DNA of 15,519 bases, taken from positions 1 through 15,519 of the forward strand of contig JAAZHK010000014.1 of assembly GCA_012510745.1 (NCBI GenBank), read 5' to 3'. This DNA comes from Mycoplasmatota bacterium. GTDB taxonomy: Bacteria > Bacillota_I > Bacilli_A > RF39 > UBA660. The notes beneath the pieces were generated by a model that saw only the letters and a list, made by a program, of their open reading frames with translations, did no database searches and had not been told where the DNA came from. A program made the translations under genes and the position numbers. Positions 6,695 to 13,532 of this stretch are shown piece by piece (the first letter of the stretch is position 1; every line of letters starts with the position of its first letter).

Positions 6695-7244
6695 AAAATG
6701 CTACTTTTGGATTTTCTTTTTCTTTAGTATCTATTTCAAAGAATAGGGATTTTTTAAATCCACCAATACTAGCAACAATATTACTTGGAATCATTTCCAC
6801 TTTATTATTATAGTTTAATACAGTATCGTTATAAAATTGTCTTTGAATACTAATTTTATCCTCTGTATCTTTTAAATCTGATTGCAAACTTAAAAAGTTT
6901 TCATTAGCTTTTAATTCAGGATAAGCCTCAGCCAAAGCAAATAAATGAGTAACAGCTTTAGTTAAATCATTTGCTATTTTCATTTCTTCTTCTGGCGATT
7001 TTGCTTTATTGAAATTATTACGAGCCTTTACAATTTCTTCAAAAGTATTTTTTTCATGTTTAGCATAGCCTTTTACTGTTTCAACCAAATTGGGAATAAG
7101 ATCAAAACGTCTTTTTAATTGAACCTCAATTTGAGCCCATTGATCATCTTTACGATTTCTTAAAATAATTAATTTATTATAAGTGCTAAAAAACCAAATT
7201 CCTAAAATTAAAACAATAAATACTAAAACAATAATCCATTCCAT
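6693..7244 (-). CDS. lemA: LemA family protein
   Basis: LemA proteins are small single-pass membrane proteins with a long helical cytoplasmic or extracytoplasmic domain; their molecular function is unclear. This one is 183 residues from the ATG at 7242-7244. A hydrophobic helix (2-20, WIIVLVFIVLILGIWFF) is followed by the hallmark YNKLIILRNRKDDQW and VQLKRRFDLIPNLVETVKG, then helical segments including FALAEAYPELKANENF, and ends KENPKVAF. This start is preferred over an upstream in-frame ATG at 7290-7292 because AGGAGG (7251-7256) is correctly spaced and the family begins with the membrane helix. lemA is commonly found beside TPM-domain or DUF2207 genes, and here it leads into the DUF2207 gene. 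It has its own promoter, divergent from sspI. Confidence 0.94.
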   Translation of the reverse strand: MEWIIVLVFIVLILGIWFFSTYNKLIILRNRKDDQWAQIEVQLKRRFDLIPNLVETVKGYAKHEKNTFEEIVKARNNFNKAKSPEEEMKIANDLTKAVTHLFALAEAYPELKANENFLSLQSDLKDTEDKISIQRQFYNDTVLNYNNKVEMIPSNIVASIGGFKKSLFFEIDTKEKENPKVAF

Positions 7245-7264
7245 ATTTTTCCTCCTATAATAAA

Positions 7265-7292
7265 AGTATACCATTTTTAATTTAATATTCAA
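7265..7292 (-). promoter_or_regulatory. SigA-type promoter of lemA
   Basis: The minus strand reads TTGAAT (7287-7292), 16 nt, then TATACT (7265-7270) preceded by TGG, an extended -10. The predicted leader is about 14 nt, containing AGGAGG. Confidence 0.65.
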
Positions 7293-7299
7293 GTATTTT

Positions 7300-7328
7300 G
7301 TATATTTTTTTAGATATTGATTATTCTA
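7300..7328 (+). promoter_or_regulatory. Candidate forespore SigG-type promoter of sspI
   Basis: GTATA (7300-7304) fits the sigma-G -35 (GHATR). After 17 nt comes TATTCTA (7322-7328), which matches 5 of 7 bases of CATNNTA if the first C is relaxed. sspI of Bacillus is sigma-G dependent, so this is where such a promoter is expected. The predicted start near 7335 falls at the ribosome-binding site, as for the neighbouring promoters. The match is suggestive only. Confidence 0.35.
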
Positions 7329-7345
7329 ATAAAAGGAGGATAAAT

Positions 7346-7558
7346 ATGGATATAAATATTAGAAATAGTATTATTAATAATTTTAAAAACGATGATGAGG
7401 AAACACTAAAACGCGCTATAGATGAAAGTATTAGTGATAAAGAAGAAGTAACTTTACCTGGACTAGGAGTTTTTTTTGAAGTTATATGGGAAGATGCTGA
7501 TAATGAATTAAAAACACAATTAATAAGTATTTTAAAAAATCGTTTTAATAAAAAATAA
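7346..7558 (+). CDS. sspI: Small acid-soluble spore protein I (SspI)
   Basis: A 70-residue protein matching minor SASP SspI, which is made in the forespore and packed into the spore core; its exact role is not known. The N-terminus MDINIRNSIINNFKNDDEET aligns with Bacillus SspI (MDLNLRHAVIANV...), and the signature LPGLGVFFEVIW is at residues 37-48, with a short helical end NRFNKK. Length matches the 71 residues of the Bacillus protein. The ATG at 7346 is chosen because AAAAGGAGGA (7331-7340) lies just upstream; an in-frame ATG at 7298 has no ribosome-binding site and adds residues not in the family. In Bacillus subtilis sspI also sits next to pheS-pheT (same strand, on the other side), so the linkage seems conserved with rearrangement. 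Its TAA lies inside the terminator shared with pheT. Confidence 0.93.
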   Translation: MDINIRNSIINNFKNDDEETLKRAIDESISDKEEVTLPGLGVFFEVIWEDADNELKTQLISILKNRFNKK

Positions 7559-7581
7559 TACTCAAATTTGAGTATTATTTT
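7552..7581. terminator. Bidirectional terminator shared by sspI and pheT
   Basis: A perfect 30-nt palindrome (15 + 15 bases, centre between 7566 and 7567), so it can form the same hairpin in both RNAs, with A/T runs on both flanks giving a U-tract either way. The sspI stop (7556-7558) lies wholly inside the left arm and two bases of the pheT stop (7580-7582) lie in the right arm. Confidence 0.85.
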
Positions 7582-9949
7582 AGTTAGTACGAATAGTACA
7601 GTTATATTTTTTAGTTACAATATCTATTATTTTGCCAAAAATAATCATTACTTCTTCTTCGGTTAATGTTTTGTTATAGTCATTAAAAGTAAGTTTAAAA
7701 GCTATACTTTTTTTATTTGGGCCTAAAGAATCGTTGTTATATATATCAAAAATATAACAGTCTGTTAAAAGATTACCAGCAGTTTTTTTTATAAGTGATA
7801 TTATTTCATCACTAGAAATATTTTGTTCTATAACAAAAGCCACATCCTTAATAATGCTAGGATATTTACTAGCTTCTTTAAACATTAATTGACGAGATCT
7901 CTTATTTTTTAATTTATCAAGATTAATTTCGCCTACAAAAATATCTTCTTTAACCATATTAGGGTGAACACGACCAAAATAACCAACTTCTTCATTATCA
8001 ATTAAAATAATCGTTGATAAATGAGGATGTAAATCAGAAATAACATCATTAGTTATAAATTTATATCTATTAGTGAAACCCAGATAATCAAATAGTCTCT
8101 CAATAATTCCTTTAACTATAAAGTAATCATATTTAATTTTGATTTGTTGCCATTCATTAATTAAATAATTTCCTAAAACAAGAAAACCTAATTTATTTTG
8201 TTCTATAATCTCATCTTCGTGTTTAGCATACGTTGTACTAATTTCATATATATTAATATCTTTAATTTGATGAGATAAATTATAATTAGCTACATTTAAT
8301 AAAGATGGTATTAAGCCTTTTCTAATAACACTTTTATCATTAGACATAGGTTGTCGTAATTTAATTGATTCATAATTATCATTATTAAATCTTAAATTTT
8401 CTTCATAACTAACTAAAGTATAAGTTCTTGCCTCATAAAAACCCAATGAACGCATTTTCTTTGAAATACTTTTTAAATAAGCTGTTTGGTCGTTATATTT
8501 ACCGGCTTTAATAGTTAAACTTGGTAATGAAGGTACAATATTATCATATCCAACTATGCGTCCTATTTCTTCAATTAAATCTTCTTTAATATTAATATCT
8601 ACAGCACGATTTGGAATATTAACTGTATAAGTATCTTCTTGATAAGAATACTCAAATTGCAAACGATTTAAAGCATCTTCGATTTGTTCTTCAGTTAGCA
8701 TCATTCCTAGTAAATTATTAATATTAGTTTTCGTTACTTTAATAATTTTAGGATTTTTAACTATAGCATCATAAGTAATAGTATCTTTCAATATTTCTCC
8801 AGAGGCATATTTTGCTAGTAAAAAACAGGCTTTATCAATGGCTTCTTTTGTGTATTCATAATTAAGCCGCTTTTCAAAACGAAGCGATGATTCACTTCTT
8901 AAATTTAATCTGATTGCTGTATATCTAACATTATAAGGATTAAAAATGGCACTTTCTATAATTATGTTTTTAGTATCATCATCAATTTCACTATTTTTAG
9001 TTCCCATAACTCCAGCTATAGCAATAGTGTGATCTTGGTTACTAATAACAATATCACTAGCTATAAGCGATCTTTCGATATTATCAAGTGTTGTTACTTT
9101 TTCATTTTCTTCTGCCATTTTAACAACTATTTGATTACCTATTTTTTCTTGATCAAAAAAATGTAATGGTTGACCATATTCTAGCATTATATAATTACTA
9201 ATATCAACAACATTATTAATAGAGCGCATACCTGCATTTATTAAACGATTTTTTATAAATTCTGGAGATGGACCTATCTTAATGTTTTTGACCATTCGAG
9301 CTAAATACATAGAACAATTTTCTGTTTGAACATCTAAATGCATATAGTTTTTAATACTATCTTCTATTTCTTTTAATTCAGATGAGATTTTAGAAACATT
9401 TTTATTTAAAACTGCACCGACTTCATAAGCAAAACCTAAATGGCTTAAACAATCTTCGCGATTCGGATTTAAATCTAATTCATAAATACAATCATCTAAA
9501 CCTAAATATTTATAAGGATTATCACCAACTATAGCTGTTTTATTTAATTCATAAATACCGGATGATTTTTCTTCTAATTCTAACTCTTCTAAAGAACAAA
9601 TCATTCCATTTGATTCAATGCCACGAATAACTGTTTTTTTTATTTTAATATCACCAGGCAATATACATCCTTCTTTTGCAACTATTACTTTCATATTATA
9701 ATTAATATTGGGAGCACCACAAACTATTTGATATATACCATCACTTAATTCTACTTGGCAAACTTTTAAATAAGCAGAATCAGGATGTTGATCACATGAT
9801 TTTACTAATCCAACTTCTAATAAATCATTTTGGTATGTTGTTATTTTTTCTACATTAACCCCAGCTTTGGTAATTTTATCAGCTAATTTATAATAATCTA
9901 TATTATCTAAATCAACAAAATCTTTTATCCAATTTAAACTTATCTTCAT
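7580..9949 (-). CDS. pheT: Phenylalanine-tRNA ligase beta subunit
   Basis: Beta subunit (789 residues; Bacillus about 804) of the alpha2-beta2 enzyme that charges tRNA-Phe; the beta subunit recognises and edits the tRNA. The N-terminal domain starts MKISLNWIKDFVDL. It is followed by an EMAP/OB-type tRNA-binding domain (about 40-150; VGLVKSCDQHPDSAYLKVC, IVCGAPN, GIESNGMICSLEELEL), then YELDLNPNREDCLSHLG (156-172) leading into the B3/B4 editing region. Next are the B5 domain (around 400-470) and the catalytic-like domain. A C-terminal FDX-ACB anticodon-binding domain (about 693-789; YPSIIKDVAFVI, then LGPNKKSIAFKLTF) completes it. All domains are present. The start lies just past the pheS stop (9952-9954), with GGAGA in the overlap region. 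It is controlled by the Phe T-box upstream of pheS and ends at the terminator shared with sspI. Confidence 0.97.
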   Translation of the reverse strand: MKISLNWIKDFVDLDNIDYYKLADKITKAGVNVEKITTYQNDLLEVGLVKSCDQHPDSAYLKVCQVELSDGIYQIVCGAPNINYNMKVIVAKEGCILPGDIKIKKTVIRGIESNGMICSLEELELEEKSSGIYELNKTAIVGDNPYKYLGLDDCIYELDLNPNREDCLSHLGFAYEVGAVLNKNVSKISSELKEIEDSIKNYMHLDVQTENCSMYLARMVKNIKIGPSPEFIKNRLINAGMRSINNVVDISNYIMLEYGQPLHFFDQEKIGNQIVVKMAEENEKVTTLDNIERSLIASDIVISNQDHTIAIAGVMGTKNSEIDDDTKNIIIESAIFNPYNVRYTAIRLNLRSESSLRFEKRLNYEYTKEAIDKACFLLAKYASGEILKDTITYDAIVKNPKIIKVTKTNINNLLGMMLTEEQIEDALNRLQFEYSYQEDTYTVNIPNRAVDINIKEDLIEEIGRIVGYDNIVPSLPSLTIKAGKYNDQTAYLKSISKKMRSLGFYEARTYTLVSYEENLRFNNDNYESIKLRQPMSNDKSVIRKGLIPSLLNVANYNLSHQIKDINIYEISTTYAKHEDEIIEQNKLGFLVLGNYLINEWQQIKIKYDYFIVKGIIERLFDYLGFTNRYKFITNDVISDLHPHLSTIILIDNEEVGYFGRVHPNMVKEDIFVGEINLDKLKNKRSRQLMFKEASKYPSIIKDVAFVIEQNISSDEIISLIKKTAGNLLTDCYIFDIYNNDSLGPNKKSIAFKLTFNDYNKTLTEEEVMIIFGKIIDIVTKKYNCTIRTN

Positions 9950-9951
9950 TT

Positions 9952-10995
9952 CTATTCTCCCACCTTATCAAAATTATGGAAAACGCGTAAATCATTTTGA
10001 TATAAATAACGAATATCGTTTACATTATATTTTAACATAGCCATTCTTTCTATTCCGAAACCAAAAGCAAATCCCGTATATTTCTTTGGATCATATCCTG
10101 ATGATAATAAAACATTAGGATGAATCATACCAGCCCCTCCTATTGTTATCCAAGTAGTATGTTTACAAACTGGACATCCTTTTCCTTGACAATTAAAACA
10201 AGAAACATCAAATTCTACCGAAGGCTCTGTAAATGGATAAAAAGAAGGTCTAAATCTAGTAACAGAAGATTCTCCTAATAGTCTTTTAACCATAATATTT
10301 AAAGTTCCTTTTAGGTCTGCTAATGATAGATTTCTATCAATAACTAATCCTTCAACTTGTGTAAATTGATGAGAATGAGTTGGGTCATCATTATCTCTAC
10401 GATATACTTTTCCTGGAACAATAATTCTAATCGGACTTTTTTCTTTATTGGCTAACATTGTTCTGACTTGAACTGGGGATGTATGACTTCTTAAAAGCAT
10501 TTCATCAGTTATATAAAAAGTATCTTGAGCATCTCTTGCTGGATGTCCTTTAGGTAAATTTAGCATCTCAAAATTATATAAATCAAATTCAACTTCAGGA
10601 CCAGTTTCAACATCATAACCCATAGTAATAAATAGTGTTTCTATTTCTTCAATAATTCTTTCAATTATATTAGTGTTTCCACTAATAATTTTAGTGCTAG
10701 GTAATGTTATATCAATTTTTTCCTTAAGTAATTTTTTATTAATATTTTCTTTTTCAAAATATTCATTTAAACGATTATATTTATCATTAAAATGATTTTT
10801 TAATTCATTAATTTTTAAGCCATAATCCTTCTTATTTTCAACTGAGATTTCTTTAATATTCATACTTAACTCTGTAATTAATCCTTTTTTACCTAAATAA
10901 TTAGTTTTAACTTCATTTAACTCTAAAGTGTTTTTCACCTTACCTAAATCATTAACAATTTGTGATTTTAACTGTTCAACTTGTTCTTTATTCAT
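9952..10995 (-). CDS. pheS: Phenylalanine-tRNA ligase alpha subunit
   Basis: Catalytic alpha subunit (347 residues, the normal length) of phenylalanyl-tRNA synthetase, which activates Phe with ATP and charges tRNA-Phe. Residues 1-95 form the N-terminal coiled-coil that contacts tRNA (LGKKGLITELSMNIK at 34-48 is a family block). The class II core follows: GHPARDAQDTFYI (150-162), LLRSHTSPVQVR (167-178), motif 2 in GKVYRRDNDDPTHSHQFTQ (195-213) and VEGL, FYPFTEPSVEFDVSC (252-266), and motif 3 GFAFGFGIERMAML (308-321). Four cysteines, C266, C269, C274 and C277, form a knuckle typical of Firmicutes PheS. AGGAGG (11001-11006) is 5 nt from the ATG. The gene follows a T-box leader and ends in TAG two bases before pheT. 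Confidence 0.97.
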   Translation of the reverse strand: MNKEQVEQLKSQIVNDLGKVKNTLELNEVKTNYLGKKGLITELSMNIKEISVENKKDYGLKINELKNHFNDKYNRLNEYFEKENINKKLLKEKIDITLPSTKIISGNTNIIERIIEEIETLFITMGYDVETGPEVEFDLYNFEMLNLPKGHPARDAQDTFYITDEMLLRSHTSPVQVRTMLANKEKSPIRIIVPGKVYRRDNDDPTHSHQFTQVEGLVIDRNLSLADLKGTLNIMVKRLLGESSVTRFRPSFYPFTEPSVEFDVSCFNCQGKGCPVCKHTTWITIGGAGMIHPNVLLSSGYDPKKYTGFAFGFGIERMAMLKYNVNDIRYLYQNDLRVFHNFDKVGE

Positions 10996-11014
10996 ACAAT
11001 CCTCCTATTATTTT

Positions 11015-11051
11015 AAAATAAAAAGATCCCAATCCCTAAGGACGAAATCTT
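11015..11051 (-). terminator. T-box terminator
   Basis: Stem AAGATTTC/GGGATCTT (11044-11051 with 11023-11030, two G-U pairs) extends into GTCC/GGAT with a TTAG loop and one bulged T, then a T-rich run on the minus strand. It is mutually exclusive with the T-box antiterminator, which uses CCTT near the loop. Confidence 0.88.
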
Positions 11052-11222
11052 ATCGCGGTACCACCTTATTTTATGATATAATCATACTCTCATAATTATA
11101 ACGCATTACCGCTTAATTTTATTAAGACCTATAGAATGAATTCATAAAAGTTAAATATTAGTTTCCACCAACCACTAACTCGCTTTAATTTATTTCTTTT
11201 ATTACTACTTTCTAATCATAGG
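11015..11222 (-). promoter_or_regulatory. Phenylalanine T-box riboswitch leader of pheS-pheT
   Basis: A T-box RNA that reads the charging state of tRNA-Phe and decides between termination and antitermination. The T-box AAGGTGGTACCGCG lies at 11054-11067, with UGGU as the acceptor-binding bulge (U fits discriminator A). Stem I runs 11128-11222: CCTAT/ATAGG base pairs, AGAA/TTCT and TAAAAG/CTTTTA helices, an AGTA loop strand, and a specifier loop with TTC (11138-11140) followed by A, so codon UUC for Phe. The GCGAG and GGTG apical loop motifs lie about 11160-11187. A stem II-type hairpin (CTTAAT/ATTAAG, 11112-11126) and stem III (TATGAT/ATCATA, 11072-11086) follow. Stem I starts 6 nt after the frr stop. 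No convincing promoter lies between, so the leader is probably carried on the frr transcript. Confidence 0.95.
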
Positions 11223-11227
11223 TTAAA

Positions 11228-11773
11228 TTAAATATTTAATAATTCAGCTTCTTTTTCCTTTACTAAATCATCGATCTTTTTATTATATTTGGCAATATTA
11301 TTTTGCAATAAATCTTCGTTTCTTTTTTGATCATCTTCAGATAAATTAAGATTCTTTAATTCACCAAGCATATCGTGGCGAATATTACGAAGGGCTATTT
11401 TAGATTCTTCGGCCATACTTTTTATTTGTTTCGTTAATTCTTGACGTCTTTCTTCAGTTAATTCAGGTATGATTATTCTAATTGTTTCACCATCATTATT
11501 AGGAGCATAACCTAAGCTAGCTTCATAAATAGCTTTTTCTATAGCACTTAAACAAGATTTATCAAAAGGTTTAATTAACAATTGCCTAGCTTCTGGTATA
11601 GAAATAGTAGTTAGTTGTTTTAAGGGAGTCATTACACCATAATAATTAACCACAACTCCATCTAAACTACTAGCATTTGCTCGCCCTGCTCTTACAGTAC
11701 TAAATCTTATAATCATATTATCAATAGTTTTTTCAAATCTGTCGACATTATTTATATCAAAGTTATCATTCAT
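11228..11773 (-). CDS. frr: Ribosome recycling factor
   Basis: RRF splits post-termination ribosomes together with EF-G. The gene encodes 181 residues, slightly under the usual 185. Family blocks are visible: FSTVRAGRANASSLDGVVVN near the N-terminus, YGVMTPLKQLTTISIPEARQ, IIIPELTEERRQELTKQIK and RNIRHDM, covering the three-helix-bundle domain I and the small beta domain II. The ATG at 11771-11773 is preferred to the GTG at 11780-11782, because AAAGGAAG lies about 8 nt before the ATG but directly abuts the GTG. In many Firmicutes frr follows pyrH; here it follows an LRR gene and precedes the Phe T-box, so the local order is rearranged. A TATAAT at 11795-11800 may be its own -10. Confidence 0.97.
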   Translation of the reverse strand: MNDNFDINNVDRFEKTIDNMIIRFSTVRAGRANASSLDGVVVNYYGVMTPLKQLTTISIPEARQLLIKPFDKSCLSAIEKAIYEASLGYAPNNDGETIRIIIPELTEERRQELTKQIKSMAEESKIALRNIRHDMLGELKNLNLSEDDQKRNEDLLQNNIAKYNKKIDDLVKEKEAELLNI

Positions 11774-11794
11774 TAATTCCACTTCCTTTCATTT

Positions 11795-11800
11795 ATTATA
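11795..11800 (-). promoter_or_regulatory. Candidate -10 element for frr
   Basis: TATAAT on the minus strand, 22 nt from the frr ATG, matching the placing of the other promoters in this window. There is no good -35 (TAGTAA at 17 nt) and the region is nearly all A and T, so chance is a real alternative. Confidence 0.3.
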
Positions 11801-11826
11801 CTATATTTTAAAATATTTTACTACTT

Positions 11827-13518
11827 TTATGGTTTAAAAATAACTTCGGCACCACCATTCCATTCTGAACCTAATATTAAATCAGTATCATCTGCTCTTT
11901 CAATAATAATCTTTTTTAAATTAGGATTATTAGAAAAAGCATTTGGTTCTATTTCAATTACTGAAGCTGGAATAAATACTTCAACTAAATTATTATTATC
12001 AAAACAGAATCCTCCAATAGTAGTTAAATTGCTTTTACCTGTAAAAAATAATTTATTAATTTTTCCTTGTTCAAAATCAGAATTATAAGTTCCTTCCCCA
12101 ATTTTTTTAACCGTTGAAGGAATTGTTATATTGGTTAAATTTATATTGTAAAATGCTTGTGGTCCGATTTCTTTTAAACCATAAGGTAAATTAATTTTTT
12201 GGATATTAGTATAGAAAAATGCATTATTACCGATTTTCTTTAATGTGGAAGGTAAATACACATTAGTTAAATTGGAACAACCCATAAAAGGTCCAATCAA
12301 ATCACTAATACTAGTAAAAGGATATTTTATTCGGCCTATTTCTTCGATTCCTTCTGAAATAACAAGTTCTTCTATTACATTAAAATTAGTCGGTTGAAAA
12401 TCAGATAAATTGTCAATACATATATGACTATGTTCAATAGCTTTTACTTTATATTTAACTCCATCTGGATAAATAATTATATTTGGTATGACAAAAGTAG
12501 GATTTATAGTCATTTTATTAAATTCTTTTACTAAAGAATAATTTAAAAAATTAAAATCATCTGATCCTTCATCAAATAATGACATTATAATAGGCATATT
12601 AGCTAATAATTCTTCTTCAATTATTTCGTCTTGATTATTAATTTTCAACCAATACCAATCTAATTCAGTTCTTAAATCACCTTTAAAATAATGAATAAAT
12701 GGTTCGTTACCTAGTGATTTTTCAAAAAAATATCGGACTATATTTTCAGGAGTTTGATAATTTTTTATAAGATTATCAATATAATTATTAATTTTTAAAA
12801 CACCCGTATCAGAATCTTTAAAAAGTATCCATTCTAAAGCAGAACCAACTACATTAGTATTCACAGCTTCAGCATAAACATTTATTTTAATTGTAAAACT
12901 TTGATTACGGTTATCTATGATATTATTAGGATCACTATTATCATAAAGAATCATATTTTCTGATAACCAAATTTTAAAACGAAAATCTTTATTATATTTT
13001 TTTTCGCCTTTTTTAATTTGCTCTGTATAAATAATTTTTTCTGTAGAATCTTCTTTTAAATTATAAAAATTATCTAATACTGCAACTTCACCATTCATAT
13101 AAGTAGATTCTGTCTGTATCTCTTTGTCTTTTTCAACTGTTGCTAAATAAATTTTAATATTATCAAGATCAATATTTATTTCGCTAGTTATTTTAGCTGT
13201 AATAGTGTAATTCATTGGTGAAGATGTTGTATTAGCATTAATGTTAAAATCAAATATACTTCCACAATCATTTTGATTTATTCCTTCATTATCAGCAATA
13301 GGCATTTGATTAACTAAACCAATACCTGGATAATTAGAACTACAGGCATTCTCAGTATAAGCAAAATGTAAATTATTTGTAATAGCAGTATTAACTATTT
13401 TACCTTTAAATATAACTTTAAAAAAAGAATAAGACAAACCTACTAAAGTTAGTATTAAAGTAATTGTCATGAAAATTAATAAAACAAATGTTAATTTTCT
13501 TTTTGTTTTTTTAATCAT
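11827..13518 (-). CDS. Membrane-anchored or secreted BspA-type leucine-rich-repeat protein
   Basis: A 563-residue surface protein. Basic MIKKTKRKLT precedes a hydrophobic helix (11-33, ending GLSYSFF), which resembles SipW-dependent or TasA/CalY-like leaders, so it may be anchored or cleaved. Residues about 40-220 form a beta-rich domain reminiscent of the TasA/camelysin type, with two cysteines (C59, C85) that could form a disulfide. Residues 225-370 match nothing I recognise. From about 380 to 545 runs a series of LRR_5/BspA repeats: NLTNVYLPSTLKKIGNNAF (416-434), INLPYGLKEIGPQAF (442-456), LTNITIPSTVKKIGEG (461-476), and LVEVFIPASVIEIEPNAF (511-528). BspA-like proteins of gut and oral bacteria act in surface adhesion; the ligand here is unknown. 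AGAGAGG precedes the ATG. It begins 14 nt after the ftsK stop, so cotranscription is likely. Confidence 0.85.
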   Translation of the reverse strand: MIKKTKRKLTFVLLIFMTITLILTLVGLSYSFFKVIFKGKIVNTAITNNLHFAYTENACSSNYPGIGLVNQMPIADNEGINQNDCGSIFDFNINANTTSSPMNYTITAKITSEINIDLDNIKIYLATVEKDKEIQTESTYMNGEVAVLDNFYNLKEDSTEKIIYTEQIKKGEKKYNKDFRFKIWLSENMILYDNSDPNNIIDNRNQSFTIKINVYAEAVNTNVVGSALEWILFKDSDTGVLKINNYIDNLIKNYQTPENIVRYFFEKSLGNEPFIHYFKGDLRTELDWYWLKINNQDEIIEEELLANMPIIMSLFDEGSDDFNFLNYSLVKEFNKMTINPTFVIPNIIIYPDGVKYKVKAIEHSHICIDNLSDFQPTNFNVIEELVISEGIEEIGRIKYPFTSISDLIGPFMGCSNLTNVYLPSTLKKIGNNAFFYTNIQKINLPYGLKEIGPQAFYNINLTNITIPSTVKKIGEGTYNSDFEQGKINKLFFTGKSNLTTIGGFCFDNNNLVEVFIPASVIEIEPNAFSNNPNLKKIIIERADDTDLILGSEWNGGAEVIFKP

Positions 13519-13532
13519 ATTTAGACCTCTCT

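Noticed and set aside
7245..7292. Upstream in-frame extension of lemA (16 codons)
   Set aside because: It runs across the lemA promoter, has no ribosome-binding site, and is absent from the family; the ATG at 7244 has AGGAGG.
7298..7345. Upstream in-frame extension of sspI (16 codons)
   Set aside because: No ribosome-binding site; the strong AAAAGGAGGA lies inside it and serves the ATG at 7346.
11091..11100. TATAAT inside the T-box leader as a pheS promoter
   Set aside because: It lies between stem II and stem III of the riboswitch with no matching -35; AT-rich chance match.
11774..11782. GTG start three codons upstream for frr
   Set aside because: The AAAGGAAG site abuts this GTG, too close to use, but is well spaced for the ATG at 11773.
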